A DNA stretch of 64,000 nt from Sipunculus nudus (GCA_026874595.1 JAPPUL010000079.1:1047001-1111000), one strand, 5' to 3'. Shown: positions 8,953-18,404, numbered from the stretch's first letter. The notes: generated from the sequence alone by a model not told the origin. Translations and numbers: made by a program.

Positions 8953-11211
8953 GTGCTTTTTGCTAAAAAATTAAAAGATAAATTTAACAGCTTCCTTTCT
9001 CTATCTAATGGAACTACTGAACAGCCTTTTGTAAATAAAAACTTTGAATCTTCTATCAAAAATATATATATTATTGGAGATCTTGCAGGAGCACCTGTTA
9101 TTAAATATGCTATGCAGCAGGGTCATAATGTTATTGAGCATATTGCATCCTCTTTTAAACACAAAAATAATAATGCTTCTTTAAATGATGGCAATGATGA
9201 TGTTTTAGATATTATTATTGCTGGTGCTGGGGCTGCTGGTCTTAATGCTGCACTTGCTGCTAAAGCTAAAAACTTCTCTTTTCTTGTTCTTGAAAAAAAT
9301 CAAATAGCTTCAACAATTAAAAACTTCCCAGAAGGCAAGTGGATTTACTCAGAACCTGATGACTCACCCACCGTTGGATACCTTTGGTTTGATGGTGCAC
9401 GTAAAGAAGATATTATTAATAAGTGGCAGGACATAATTAAAAATAACGATATTCCCATAAAGACTAATGAAGCTTTAGAGAAAATAAATAAACAAAAAGA
9501 CTACTTTACTATTACCACTTCTAATGGCAATACTTATAAGGCTCGTAAAATTATTATAGCAACCGGAAAACGCGGACTCCCTAAAGAACTTAATGTTCCA
9601 GGTGAGAGGCAGGATTTTGTTTATCACAACTTATACAGTCCCAAAATGTACTCTGATAAGACTATTCTTGTTGTCGGCGGCGGTAATAGTGCTGTTGAGG
9701 CTGCTATTGCTTTGTCTTTGCATAACAAAGTCTTTCTCTCATACCGAAAGGATGATTTTTTAAGATTATTTAAAGACAATAAACGACTGCTTGAAGAACA
9801 AGTTGCTAAAAACAAAATTGAACTTATCTTAAACTCGACTGTAAAGAACTTTGGTAATAAAAACGCTACCTTAACTACTAATTCAGAAACTAAAGTTCTT
9901 AACATAGACTTTGCTTTTATCCTTATTGGGAGTGTATTCCCAAAACACTTTCTTCGTACACTTGGCATTAGCATGGAAAATGATTGGTCTTCGGTTAAGG
10001 GGAATGTACTTCTATCTGCTTTCCTTACTGGTGCTACACTTTTTGGCCTTTGGCTTGGAGGTGGATATTCATCTTTACCCATACACCATTATTTTGGCTT
10101 TATCATCGCTTTTATTGCATTTGCCACACTTCTGGGACTTGGCTTTCGCGGGAATAGGTACGCTTTTTTATTTATTAGCTTTTTTATTGTATACTCAATT
10201 TATGGCATTAAGTATGGTCCTGGAGCTGAGTTTTGGCCTTATAAGTCGTGGGGTTATAATCTACTGTCTTTTGAAAACCAACCTTGGTCTTTTTGGTATA
10301 CCGTATTTTATACCTTGTTAATGCTCATATTTGGGATTAAGGCGATGATCCGATGGGGAATAAATCATAAAGACCAATTTCATATATGGCGCTATATCTC
10401 CTTAATCTCTTTTCAAGTCATATTCTTTTTTCTAATTCCTGAGTTTCTATTTCAATGGGCTTTAGAAGGGCAATGGTTTGGCACTCAGCTTAGCTCCGAT
10501 AAAGCCTTTGCCGAACAAAGTTTTAGAGCTTATGGGATTGTTTACGCTTGGCCTTTATTCTTTAACACCTTCTTTTACGATCCGCATATTATTTGGATTG
10601 TCTGGGGAGTGTTTCTAAGCTTTGTTCTAATACCCATCTTAACTATTTGGAACGGAAAGAGATACTGTTCATGGATTTGTGGATGTGGTGGGCTTGCTGA
10701 GACTTTAGGTGACGATTGGAGACATCTTGCACCTAAAGGCAAAGCATCTATAAAATGGGAAAAGATTAACCTAGCGATACTAATATTTGCGGTGGCAACA
10801 ACATTATTCATGCTTTTAAAAGACATAATTAACCTCTTTAATGAACCCGCATCTTATTCTATGGCGATATATCAAGTTCTGGTTGACGTTTGGTTTGCAG
10901 GCATTTTACCTATTACCTTATATCCTTTTCTTGGTGGACGCATTTGGTGTCGCTATCTTTGTCCTCTTGCAAAGCTTATGGAATTATCATCTGCATTTTT
11001 TAGTAAAATTAAAAAGCTTGGTTTTTTCCGTATAAAAGCAAATAACAAATGTATAACGTGCGGTGAGTGTTCGAAGTATTGCCAGATGGGGATTGACGTT
11101 ATGAGCTTTGCCTTAAAGCAAGAAAGCATAACTAACTTAAACTCTTCTTGTATTGGCTGTGGCATATGTATTACGGCTTGTCCTATGGATGTCTTATCTT
11201 TTAAGAAATAA
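8953..11211 (+). CDS. FAD/NAD(P) oxidoreductase fused to a NapH/NosR-like membrane 4Fe-4S module
   Basis: A 752-residue fusion. Residues ~36-66 (NIYIIGDLAGAPVIKYAMQQG) look like the C-terminal FAD-contact segment of the thioredoxin-reductase fold. Then comes a complete two-dinucleotide unit with AGAGAAGLNAAL (~80) and VVGGGNSAVEAA (~240), lacking any redox-active CxxC. Residues ~350-690 contain several membrane helices with CSWICGCGG and WCRYLCP, as in NapH, NosR and CcoG relatives. The tail has two 4Fe-4S sites (from Cys700 and Cys733). It probably moves electrons between NAD(P)H and a membrane or periplasmic acceptor. AAAGGAG precedes the GTG start. The flavin half resembles YpdA-like reductases only in general layout. 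Confidence 0.85.
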   Translation: MLFAKKLKDKFNSFLSLSNGTTEQPFVNKNFESSIKNIYIIGDLAGAPVIKYAMQQGHNVIEHIASSFKHKNNNASLNDGNDDVLDIIIAGAGAAGLNAALAAKAKNFSFLVLEKNQIASTIKNFPEGKWIYSEPDDSPTVGYLWFDGARKEDIINKWQDIIKNNDIPIKTNEALEKINKQKDYFTITTSNGNTYKARKIIIATGKRGLPKELNVPGERQDFVYHNLYSPKMYSDKTILVVGGGNSAVEAAIALSLHNKVFLSYRKDDFLRLFKDNKRLLEEQVAKNKIELILNSTVKNFGNKNATLTTNSETKVLNIDFAFILIGSVFPKHFLRTLGISMENDWSSVKGNVLLSAFLTGATLFGLWLGGGYSSLPIHHYFGFIIAFIAFATLLGLGFRGNRYAFLFISFFIVYSIYGIKYGPGAEFWPYKSWGYNLLSFENQPWSFWYTVFYTLLMLIFGIKAMIRWGINHKDQFHIWRYISLISFQVIFFFLIPEFLFQWALEGQWFGTQLSSDKAFAEQSFRAYGIVYAWPLFFNTFFYDPHIIWIVWGVFLSFVLIPILTIWNGKRYCSWICGCGGLAETLGDDWRHLAPKGKASIKWEKINLAILIFAVATTLFMLLKDIINLFNEPASYSMAIYQVLVDVWFAGILPITLYPFLGGRIWCRYLCPLAKLMELSSAFFSKIKKLGFFRIKANNKCITCGECSKYCQMGIDVMSFALKQESITNLNSSCIGCGICITACPMDVLSFKK

Positions 11212-11266
11212 CTCGTAAGAAGTAATAATGTATAAGCGGTTATAAACAATACAAACAGGCATAGAA

Positions 11267-12232
11267 ATGAAAATTGGTAATCTTGAAATTAAGAATAACT
11301 TAATACTAGCACCGATGGCAGGCATTTCTGATTATCCATTCAGGACCCTTTGTAGAGATTATGGATGTAGTTTGGGATATAGCGAGATGATAAGTGCAGA
11401 GGGTTTAATTCGTCAGTCTGAAAAAACATATAACTATCTTTATAAAGGCGAGTCTGAAAGTAAGAATGGTAATTACTTGGCACTTCAGATATTTGGAGAG
11501 GACCCGCATTCTATGGGCGAAGCAAGTTATATAGCCCAGGAGCATGGAGCCGATATTGTAGACGTTAATATGGGCTGTCCTGTTAAAAAGATAGTTAAGA
11601 CTGGGGCTGGTTCTGCATTATTAAAAGAGCCAAATAAAATAGAGCAAATTGTTCTTGCAATAAAAAGAAAAGTTAGAATACCCTTAACTGTTAAAATACG
11701 TGCTGGTTTTGGTGGTGATGTTAATATATTGTCAGTTTCAAAAGTTCTTTATAATAGCGGAGTTGATGCTATTATAATACATCCGCGCACACAAGGGCAA
11801 GGCTTTTCAGGACTTCCTAATTGGGAGCTAATTGCTAAAGTGAAGGATACATTTCCTATGACTGTAATCGGGAATGGTAATGTTTCATCTTATGAAGATT
11901 TCCTAAATATTAAAAGGCATACTAATTGTGATGCTGTTATGATTGGTCGTGCTGCTATGGGTGCCCCTTGGATATTTAAATCCTTTTATAACAAAAGCAA
12001 TTATTTGCCAAGTAACGAAGAACTTAAAACTATTATTAAAAAACACCTTGATTTGAATATTGCATATTATGGGAAGGAGGTTGGCATTAAAATAAGTAGA
12101 AAACATATTGGCTGGTACACTAAAAAACTTACTAATGGCAAATATCTAAGAACTAAAATCAATGCATCTATATCCTATACAAATACTATAGCGCTTATAG
12201 ATGAGTTCTTTGCCAATTACAAACTAGCTTAA
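11267..12232 (+). CDS. dusB: tRNA-dihydrouridine synthase
   Basis: Flavin-dependent reduction of uridine to dihydrouridine in tRNA. The N-terminal ILAPMAGISDYPFRTLCR is the FMN-binding signature, NMGCPVKKIVKTGAGSALL holds the catalytic cysteine, and TVKIRAGF, IIHPRTQGQGFSG and GNGNVSSYED complete the barrel motifs. Length (321) and the GRAAMGAPWIF segment favour the DusB subgroup. It begins 55 bases after the flavoprotein gene and ends 14 bases from the convergent coaX gene. Confidence 0.92.
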   Translation: MKIGNLEIKNNLILAPMAGISDYPFRTLCRDYGCSLGYSEMISAEGLIRQSEKTYNYLYKGESESKNGNYLALQIFGEDPHSMGEASYIAQEHGADIVDVNMGCPVKKIVKTGAGSALLKEPNKIEQIVLAIKRKVRIPLTVKIRAGFGGDVNILSVSKVLYNSGVDAIIIHPRTQGQGFSGLPNWELIAKVKDTFPMTVIGNGNVSSYEDFLNIKRHTNCDAVMIGRAAMGAPWIFKSFYNKSNYLPSNEELKTIIKKHLDLNIAYYGKEVGIKISRKHIGWYTKKLTNGKYLRTKINASISYTNTIALIDEFFANYKLA

Positions 12233-12246
12233 AAAAACACTATATA

Positions 12247-13038
12247 TTAGGGTCTATTTAGATGATACAATATCTCAAGCCCTTTAAGCGTTAAATCTAT
12301 ATCTACAATATGCTCAATATTACAACCTTTGCTTATCATAGGAGCAAAGCCTCCTGTTAATATAATTGTAGGGTGTGTTAACTTACAATCCTTAGTAAGC
12401 CTAAAGATTATCCATTCCATAGAGCCAAGTGCACTATAATAACTACCTGAACGAAGTCCTTCCTCCGTGCCTTTTCCTAGTATATTCTTTGTATAATTTA
12501 ATTCTATTTTAAATAACTGTTCCGCTTTATCTATAAGAGCATCGAAGGATACCTTTATACCAGGACTTATTAATCCACCTATATATTTACCACCTTCGTC
12601 CAACACGCAGTAAGTCGTTGAAGTCCCAAAATCTACTATTATTGCTGGATAGCCGTATCGCTCCTTTACATAAACTGCATTCACTACTCTATCTGATCCA
12701 AGCCCTTTTGGATTTGCATAACTAAATTCTAAAGGTATATTAGAACCTATTCCAACAAAGATTGGCTTGATTCCAAAGTATTTTAAGCATGCTCTATATA
12801 CTATCTCTTCTAATGACGGCACCACACTTACACATATTATCCCTTGCACCCTCCCGCATAAACGGTTTTGTACCCCATCTATATCAAACTCTAATATGCT
12901 TTTTGCAAACTCCTCCTCGGCCCAGTCTAGTTTTGTCTTGACTTGATATCTTAATATTAGCTCTTGTCCCTTATAAGAATCAAGCAAAAATAAGCCTACC
13001 TTCGTATTGCTATTTCCTATATCTAATACTAAAAGCAT
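12247..13038 (-). CDS. coaX: Type III pantothenate kinase
   Basis: First step of coenzyme A synthesis. The ATP-binding DIGNSNTKVGLF is at the N terminus, and GSDRVVNAVYVKERYG, VDFGTSTTYCVLD and GGLISPGIKVSFDAL are the type III (CoaX) motifs. Length 263 is usual. The start overlaps the end of birA by ten bases, so the pair is co-translated; birA-coaX adjacency is common in bacteria. Convergent with dusB. Confidence 0.95.
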   Translation of the reverse strand: MLLVLDIGNSNTKVGLFLLDSYKGQELILRYQVKTKLDWAEEEFAKSILEFDIDGVQNRLCGRVQGIICVSVVPSLEEIVYRACLKYFGIKPIFVGIGSNIPLEFSYANPKGLGSDRVVNAVYVKERYGYPAIIVDFGTSTTYCVLDEGGKYIGGLISPGIKVSFDALIDKAEQLFKIELNYTKNILGKGTEEGLRSGSYYSALGSMEWIIFRLTKDCKLTHPTIILTGGFAPMISKGCNIEHIVDIDLTLKGLEILYHLNRP

Positions 13039-13910
13039 TCTACCACTTCACCTGACACAATACTATGTACTCGTCCTCGATCTTCTTTCAACAACAAATA
13101 GCCTCTGCTGTCAAGCCCTTGTACCTTCCCACATATTACAACCCCACTCATTACCACTTTTACCCGCTTGTTTTGTAAATAAAATTTTAACGCTATGTCT
13201 TCTAGGATTACCTTAAATCCTTCTTTCTTCCACCTCTCATAATATTTTTCAAAGTATACCAGTATTGCCGATAGTATTTTTAATTTGTTCCATCTTATTC
13301 CTGTCTCCTCAAATAGAGTTGTCGCCTTGCTTTGTAGCTTCATAGGGAAACTCTTTAGCTCTTCATTTACATTAAGTCCTACCCCAAGTATTACCATCGG
13401 TAGTATGTCTTCCTCAAACCTAAATTCACTAAGCACTCCGCAGACCTTCTTATCTCTTATATATACATCATTAGGCCACTTTAGCATAGTCGATATCATG
13501 CAAACATCCTCTACTGCGTTCGCTATGGCAAGACCCAATACCTGGGTTAACTCCGAAAGCCTTTCTAATTCCTCTTTCGGTATTAGCAATATCGAAAATA
13601 ACAAAGACAACCCCCCCTTACTTGCATGCCAGCCTCGTCCCGAAACCCTACCTCGCCCCTCCGTCTGATATTCTGCACTCACTACCACTCCGTCCTTAAA
13701 AGGGCCCTCGTACCTCTTTAAATATTCATTTGTTGAATCAAGTTCTTCAAAATTATAATACTTCCTCCCCATGTATCTTGTCTGCAAAGATAGGCTTACT
13801 TTATTTTGACTCTTTACTTGATTTTTCATCACCTTATCTAGTGCCTCCTCTTTTTTGTTTTTAACTATTGCCTCTTTTGCATTATTGGCTTTATAGTATT
13901 CTACTTTCAC
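13029..13910 (-). CDS. birA: Biotin--[acetyl-CoA-carboxylase] ligase, no DNA-binding domain
   Basis: Transfers biotin to carrier proteins. Motifs: LDSTNEYLKR, QTEGRGRVSGRGW (the biotinyl-AMP loop, apparently with two more residues between GRGR and GR-W than the usual GRGRRGRxW), LKWPNDVYI and a C-terminal SH3-like tail. There is no helix-turn-helix, so it is a group I ligase that should not repress. The first ~46 residues before MGRKYYNFEELDS are Lys/Asn-rich and not typical; the true start may be Met28 or Met47 (13829 or 13772). None of the candidates has a clear ribosome binding site. Confidence 0.9.
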   Translation of the reverse strand: MKVEYYKANNAKEAIVKNKKEEALDKVMKNQVKSQNKVSLSLQTRYMGRKYYNFEELDSTNEYLKRYEGPFKDGVVVSAEYQTEGRGRVSGRGWHASKGGLSLLFSILLIPKEELERLSELTQVLGLAIANAVEDVCMISTMLKWPNDVYIRDKKVCGVLSEFRFEEDILPMVILGVGLNVNEELKSFPMKLQSKATTLFEETGIRWNKLKILSAILVYFEKYYERWKKEGFKVILEDIALKFYLQNKRVKVVMSGVVICGKVQGLDSRGYLLLKEDRGRVHSIVSGEVVECF

Positions 13911-14060
13911 CCTTTTTTTTTACCCTTTTTTATAACTACATCCTTTTTTCATTTCTAACACTTTATATCTATTTCATACTTTAATAAAACCACTTCCTTG
14001 AAATATATCATGTCATACAAAATACTATGGCATTGCTTGGCTTCTCGTTTTAATTTGAAA

Positions 14061-15341
14061 CTATATGTGCTTTACTTTACCTTTGTATTCTAGTATATAT
14101 TCATACACTCCATCCTCGCTTAAACCGCCCTCTTTACATTCAAGCTTTATTAGCTTATAACGCTTGCCCTTCTGCACCTTCCCATATCCATCAGCAAGCC
14201 TAAGTCCTATCGCTCCGTTTAAAGTCGACATCTTTATTAATTCATGGAACTTTATCTTAGGATTTGATGCTCGTACAAAACGTATTTCCTCAAAGAAATT
14301 TAAACTCTCATTACTTAATAATGAATCCGTCCCAAGCGCTATATTAACTCCTTCTTCTAAAAGCTCTTTTATTTTAAATCTTGGATTTGAAAAATAGGCA
14401 TGGCTTCGACCGCAATGGGCTATTGTATGTCCTCCCCGTTTTATATATCGTATCTCATCAAAACTCTTATCCACCCCTCCCTCTCCTCTACTCCCCACTC
14501 CAAGCACGTTTGCGTGTATTAATAGTGTTCCGTTTAATAAATAGCCACCCCGCCTTATATATTCTATTGGACTTGTTCCATAAGCAACTTGCGTTATAAT
14601 GCCGCCTGAGAGCCTTTCTATTAACTTATATAAGCTCCCCCTTCCATTTAAGAATAATTCTCCCTCCAAGCTACTTTCTCCTACATGGATTGCACTCTCA
14701 TACCCATACGCATTTATATACTTATTTACTGCCTTAAATCCAGCTGCGCATACCGTATAGGGGGAATGCGGTGATATGCCAACTAAAAGCTTTGCTTCCT
14801 TAGTGTCTTCTCCTTTTTCTCCTTTTGCTCCGTTTAGTGCTTTTTTTAGCTCCGCTAGGTTTAATGCAACATCTTCTTCTCTTAACGCTAGGTATTCAAA
14901 ATATACTCTCCCGCCCATTTCACTCCCCTTAAGTACATCGTATGTCCTATAGGGAAAGGAACTAATGTCTCCTACAAAGCACACTCCGCTTTCTAGCATC
15001 TGCTTTGCCCCGTACATAATCCCTTTCTCAATCTCATCCTCACTAAGGCTTCTTTTAAACGCAACTACCTCTAAAAGCCATTCGCTAAACGTTTTGGCTT
15101 CTATCTTTTTATCCTTAAAGCTAAGATCAAGATGTGTATGTACATTAACAAAGCCTGGCATTATTATCCCATCACGATAATCGTGCACTTCATAATCATA
15201 ACCATGTGAATAACAAAATGTCTTAACCTCATTATAAGTGCCCATCTCAAGTATAATATCATCATCCAAAAGCAAAGCTCCATCACGCCTTATAGGGCCA
15301 AGCACAGGTATGAGATATTTATATAGCAAAAGTCTTTTCAT
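14061..15341 (-). CDS. Amidohydrolase, probable aminodeoxyfutalosine deaminase (MqnX-like)
   Basis: A metal-dependent deaminase of the MtaD/MqnX/chlorohydrolase group. The metal site is visible: VHTHLD near residue 66, a histidine in SAIHVGES, a histidine in IAHCGRSHAY, and the aspartate in LGTDSLLSNESLNFFEE. The last segment is typical of proteins that deaminate adenosine-type substrates. In the futalosine menaquinone pathway MqnX removes the amino group of 6-amino-6-deoxyfutalosine; a UbiD-type decarboxylase of the kind used later in that route is 1.5 kb away. Methylthioadenosine/SAH deaminase is the main alternative. It is divergent from the next gene across 200 bases. Confidence 0.75.
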   Translation of the reverse strand: MKRLLLYKYLIPVLGPIRRDGALLLDDDIILEMGTYNEVKTFCYSHGYDYEVHDYRDGIIMPGFVNVHTHLDLSFKDKKIEAKTFSEWLLEVVAFKRSLSEDEIEKGIMYGAKQMLESGVCFVGDISSFPYRTYDVLKGSEMGGRVYFEYLALREEDVALNLAELKKALNGAKGEKGEDTKEAKLLVGISPHSPYTVCAAGFKAVNKYINAYGYESAIHVGESSLEGELFLNGRGSLYKLIERLSGGIITQVAYGTSPIEYIRRGGYLLNGTLLIHANVLGVGSRGEGGVDKSFDEIRYIKRGGHTIAHCGRSHAYFSNPRFKIKELLEEGVNIALGTDSLLSNESLNFFEEIRFVRASNPKIKFHELIKMSTLNGAIGLRLADGYGKVQKGKRYKLIKLECKEGGLSEDGVYEYILEYKGKVKHI

Positions 15342-15541
15342 AGTAAAATTATATAGTAAAATTATATCTAATTATCCCCCTTACTTTCTACTAGCATAAC
15401 GATTATTCCTTTTTTCTTAACCAAAAACAACATAAAATACGCTATATTATAAGGTTTAGAGTTATTTACTTCGATTATATAGTTTTATACTAGTTGTAGA
15501 GAAAGAAAGTTTAATTCTTTATTTGCTATCTGTGAGTTACC

Positions 15542-16378
15542 ATGGCTGAAGAGAAAGCTGACAACCTGAATCTTTATAAAGCAGAGATTAGTTCCTTACA
15601 ACAAAAGATTAAAGAGCTAAAGCACCGTATATTTTTGCTTGCAAAAGATAAAGATAAAGCAAGTCCCGCTATGAAGCCATATTATACAATAATAATTGCC
15701 AACGAGTACTTAAACATGTCAGAACTTGCGCATATTATGAATGATACATCACAAAAATATAGAGGGTCTAAGCGTGATGATTTTCTAAGCGAGGCTAGAA
15801 AAGCCTTTTTTAATGGACTTATTGAAGCTGAGAAGATAACAGAAACTTATGTAGATACTCCTCTTAATGAAAATAAAGACGTTGTAAAATCCATAGAAAA
15901 GATTAATCCAAAACAAATACTTAACATATTTAATAAGTTTGAAAGCTGTCTTGCTAATATTATTAAAGACTATGGGCCAAATAGTAAATATAAGTGGAGT
16001 TTTGTTGATATGGAAGGGCGTTATGTTACAGTAGTAAAACATCTTCTTGATTATAGACGTCTTTTGCAAAATGATCCTCGAGATCCTTTTTATCCTGAGA
16101 ATGTTAGATTGCTAATTATGATAAAAGAAAAGCTAAATGGAGCAAGTTCTCTTTTTCGTGATAAATATATGCTTGGAACAAAAGAAGTTGCTGATATAAA
16201 ACAGGCTATAGCATTTCAAAATGCGCTTAGAAAGATTTATATATTACTTGGGGATACAAACGATGCTGAGACATCAAAAAAGACGATAGACAACTGGAAT
16301 CAGCTTCTTGAGGAGGAGGAAAAGCGTAAAGAAGAGCGCCAAAAGCGCGATCAAAGAAAACAAAAGGGAAAACAATAA
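15542..16378 (+). CDS. Helical protein with N-terminal coiled coil, unknown function
   Basis: A 278-residue cytoplasmic protein with no signal peptide. Residues ~8-36 form a likely coiled coil (LYKAEISSLQQKIKELKHRIF), the middle is helical and TPR-like in spacing, and the last 30 residues are a charged helix (EEEEKRKEERQKRDQRK). I do not recognise a family. It stands alone between a divergent amidohydrolase and a small ferredoxin 70 bases downstream. No clear ribosome binding site precedes the ATG. The composition suggests a scaffold or nucleic-acid-associated protein, but that is a guess. Confidence 0.6.
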   Translation: MAEEKADNLNLYKAEISSLQQKIKELKHRIFLLAKDKDKASPAMKPYYTIIIANEYLNMSELAHIMNDTSQKYRGSKRDDFLSEARKAFFNGLIEAEKITETYVDTPLNENKDVVKSIEKINPKQILNIFNKFESCLANIIKDYGPNSKYKWSFVDMEGRYVTVVKHLLDYRRLLQNDPRDPFYPENVRLLIMIKEKLNGASSLFRDKYMLGTKEVADIKQAIAFQNALRKIYILLGDTNDAETSKKTIDNWNQLLEEEEKRKEERQKRDQRKQKGKQ

Positions 16379-16447
16379 TTAATTATATTAATGATAAGTT
16401 AATATCTTTTAAAACTCTAAACAAAAAACATAGGGGCGTTATAGTAG

Positions 16448-16777
16448 ATGCCTAAAATAAAGATAGTGAATAGGACAGATAGCGAAGAGGTGGAGGTAAG
16501 TCCTGTAGTTAGTTTGCTTAACAACTTTTTGATGAAGGGTGTTAAAATACAAACACGCTGTGGGGGTAAGGGCAATTGTTGTTTATGCGTGGTTAAAGTA
16601 TTAAGCGGACGTGAGTTTATGAGTCCTGTAAATGAGCGGGAGCTTCAAGTACTTGATAAGAAGGTGCTTGAGGATGGGGTACGTCTTTCGTGTCAAAGTT
16701 ATACATTACAAGACCTTGAGCTTTTTATACCAAACGATTTGGATGAAATAAAAGCCCTCGTTAATATGCTCTTATAA
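16448..16777 (+). CDS. Small [2Fe-2S] ferredoxin
   Basis: A 109-residue plant-type 2Fe-2S domain. The cluster ligands are visible in TRCGGKGNCCLC (with the usual CxxxxCxxC spacing) and in the C-terminal RLSCQ. This places it with the short ferredoxins and with the N-terminal domain of corrinoid-activating RACE proteins. It lies 124 bases before the UbiD-type gene. No reductase partner is adjacent, so its electron partner is unknown. Confidence 0.85.
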   Translation: MPKIKIVNRTDSEEVEVSPVVSLLNNFLMKGVKIQTRCGGKGNCCLCVVKVLSGREFMSPVNERELQVLDKKVLEDGVRLSCQSYTLQDLELFIPNDLDEIKALVNMLL

Positions 16778-16860
16778 AAAAAGCCTAAAAATATTCTTTT
16801 AAAAAGTGATGACTTTTAATGCGGCATTTGATATAGTTTTACAATCAAGTTGTTTTAAAA

Positions 16861-16901
16861 AAAGGAATAGAATAAAGGAATAGAATAAAGGAAAGGACGA
16901 A
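16861..16901 (+). repeat. 13-bp tandem repeat that triples a ribosome-binding-like site
   Basis: The 13-base unit AAAGGAATAGAAT occurs at 16861-16873 and 16874-16886, and a third AAAGGA follows at 16887, just before the TTG start of the UbiD-type gene. The purine-rich core AAAGGA therefore appears three times upstream of one start codon, the nearest at a useful distance. Confidence 0.8.
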
Positions 16902-18359
16902 TTGGGAGTAAATAGTTTAAGAGAATATATAGATCTTTTAAAGGATGCAGGTGAGCTTTATGAGATAGAAGAGGAGATAGACCCGGTGCTTGAGATAAGC
17001 GAGATAACGGATAGGGTATGCAAAGGGCCAAAAGAGAAGAATAAGGCATTATTATTTAAGAATCCGGTTGGCAGTGATATTCCGGTATTAATAAATGGGT
17101 TTGGCTCGCTTAAGAGATTATGCCTAGCACTTGGGATAGATGATATAAAAGAGTTACAAGAAGAGATAAAAGATATACTTCAAATAAGCCCACCAAAGAG
17201 CTTAATAGAAGGGTTAAAGCTTTTCCCAAAGTATGGAAAGTTATTTACATATCACACAAAAAGCGTAAACAAAGGAGCCTCTCAAGAGGTTGTGGAGGAG
17301 GGTGCTGAAATAGATCTAAGTAAATACCCGATACTAAAGTGCTGGCCGGAGGATGGGGGTAGATATATAACCTTGCCGATAGTGATAACGAAAGACCCCG
17401 AGCTTGAAAGGCTAAATGCAGGTATGTATCGGCTACAAATATTTGACAAAACCCGAACGGGGATGCATTGGCATAAACATCATGATGGTGCAACAAACTA
17501 TAGGAAATATAAGAAGTTAAAAAAGCGGATGGAAGTTGCAGTAGTGCTTGGGGGACCTCCGTCGTTAATATTCTCAGCAACAGCTCCCTTACCACCATTT
17601 ATAGATGAATTTACATTTGCGTGTTTTCTTATGAAGGATAATATAGAGATGCTTCCTTGTAAGACAATAGATTTAAAGGTGCCAGCGCAAGCAGAGATAG
17701 TTTTGGAAGGTTATATAGACCCAGATGAGGAACTTGCCCTTGAGGGGCCATTTGGCGATCATACAGGATATTATTCACTTGCCGACATGTTTCCAACATT
17801 TCATGTAAAAGCAATAACAAGACGCAAAAACCCAATATATCCGACAATAATAGTAGGCAAGCCGCCGATGGAAGATACATATATGGGCAAAGTTACAGAG
17901 CGCTTATTCTTACCGATAATACAAATGTTGATACCTGAGATAGTAGATATGAATTTTCCGGTTTTTGGGGTATTTCATAATTTTGTATTTGTGTCAATAA
18001 AGAAGGAATATCCCTACCAAGCTAAAAAGGTAATGAGTGCGTTATGGGGTTTGGGTCAGATGATGTTGACAAAATATATAATCGTAGTGGATAAGGAAGT
18101 GGATGTACAAAACGATGTAGAAGTTCTTTGGCGATTGTCTAATAATGTTGATCCAAGACGGGATGTGCTTATAGTGGATGGGCCTTTAGATCAACTTGAT
18201 CACTCATCACCTTATTCGCTTGGGGGAGCAAAGATGGGGTTTGACGCAACAAGACGTTTTGCTGAGGAGGGCAAGGTACGTGATTATCCAGATGAGATAG
18301 TAATGACGGAGGAGGTTAAGAGTAAAATAGACAATTTATGGGAAGGACTTTTCAAATAG
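16902..18359 (+). CDS. UbiD-family decarboxylase (probable menaquinone-pathway enzyme)
   Basis: A prenylated-FMN-dependent aromatic decarboxylase of 485 residues. The conserved segments include RLNAGMYRLQIFDKTRTGMHWH, the glutamate-bearing EGPFGDHTGYY that positions substrate and cofactor, and the C-terminal GAKMGFDATRR. Members annotated as menaquinone biosynthesis decarboxylase act on 1,4-dihydroxy-6-naphthoate in the futalosine pathway. That role fits the MqnX-like gene nearby, but other UbiD substrates are possible. The prenyl-FMN synthase UbiX is not in the window. The TTG start is preceded by repeated AAAGGA sites. Confidence 0.88.
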   Translation: MGVNSLREYIDLLKDAGELYEIEEEIDPVLEISEITDRVCKGPKEKNKALLFKNPVGSDIPVLINGFGSLKRLCLALGIDDIKELQEEIKDILQISPPKSLIEGLKLFPKYGKLFTYHTKSVNKGASQEVVEEGAEIDLSKYPILKCWPEDGGRYITLPIVITKDPELERLNAGMYRLQIFDKTRTGMHWHKHHDGATNYRKYKKLKKRMEVAVVLGGPPSLIFSATAPLPPFIDEFTFACFLMKDNIEMLPCKTIDLKVPAQAEIVLEGYIDPDEELALEGPFGDHTGYYSLADMFPTFHVKAITRRKNPIYPTIIVGKPPMEDTYMGKVTERLFLPIIQMLIPEIVDMNFPVFGVFHNFVFVSIKKEYPYQAKKVMSALWGLGQMMLTKYIIVVDKEVDVQNDVEVLWRLSNNVDPRRDVLIVDGPLDQLDHSSPYSLGGAKMGFDATRRFAEEGKVRDYPDEIVMTEEVKSKIDNLWEGLFK

Positions 18360-18404
18360 TTTTATAATGGATTATAGGAGTTAGAGCTTGAGGATAGATA
18401 TCAT

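Noticed and set aside
8953-10000. N-terminal half of the flavin fusion as the bacillithiol disulfide reductase YpdA
   Set aside because: The layout is similar in outline, but the membrane Fe-S fusion and the lack of specific YpdA motifs I could confirm make this too uncertain to name.
9624-10321. Overlapping frames in the flavin/Fe-S fusion gene (152 residues on the minus strand, 136 on the plus strand)
   Set aside because: Both lie inside a long, motif-rich gene and have no family resemblance.
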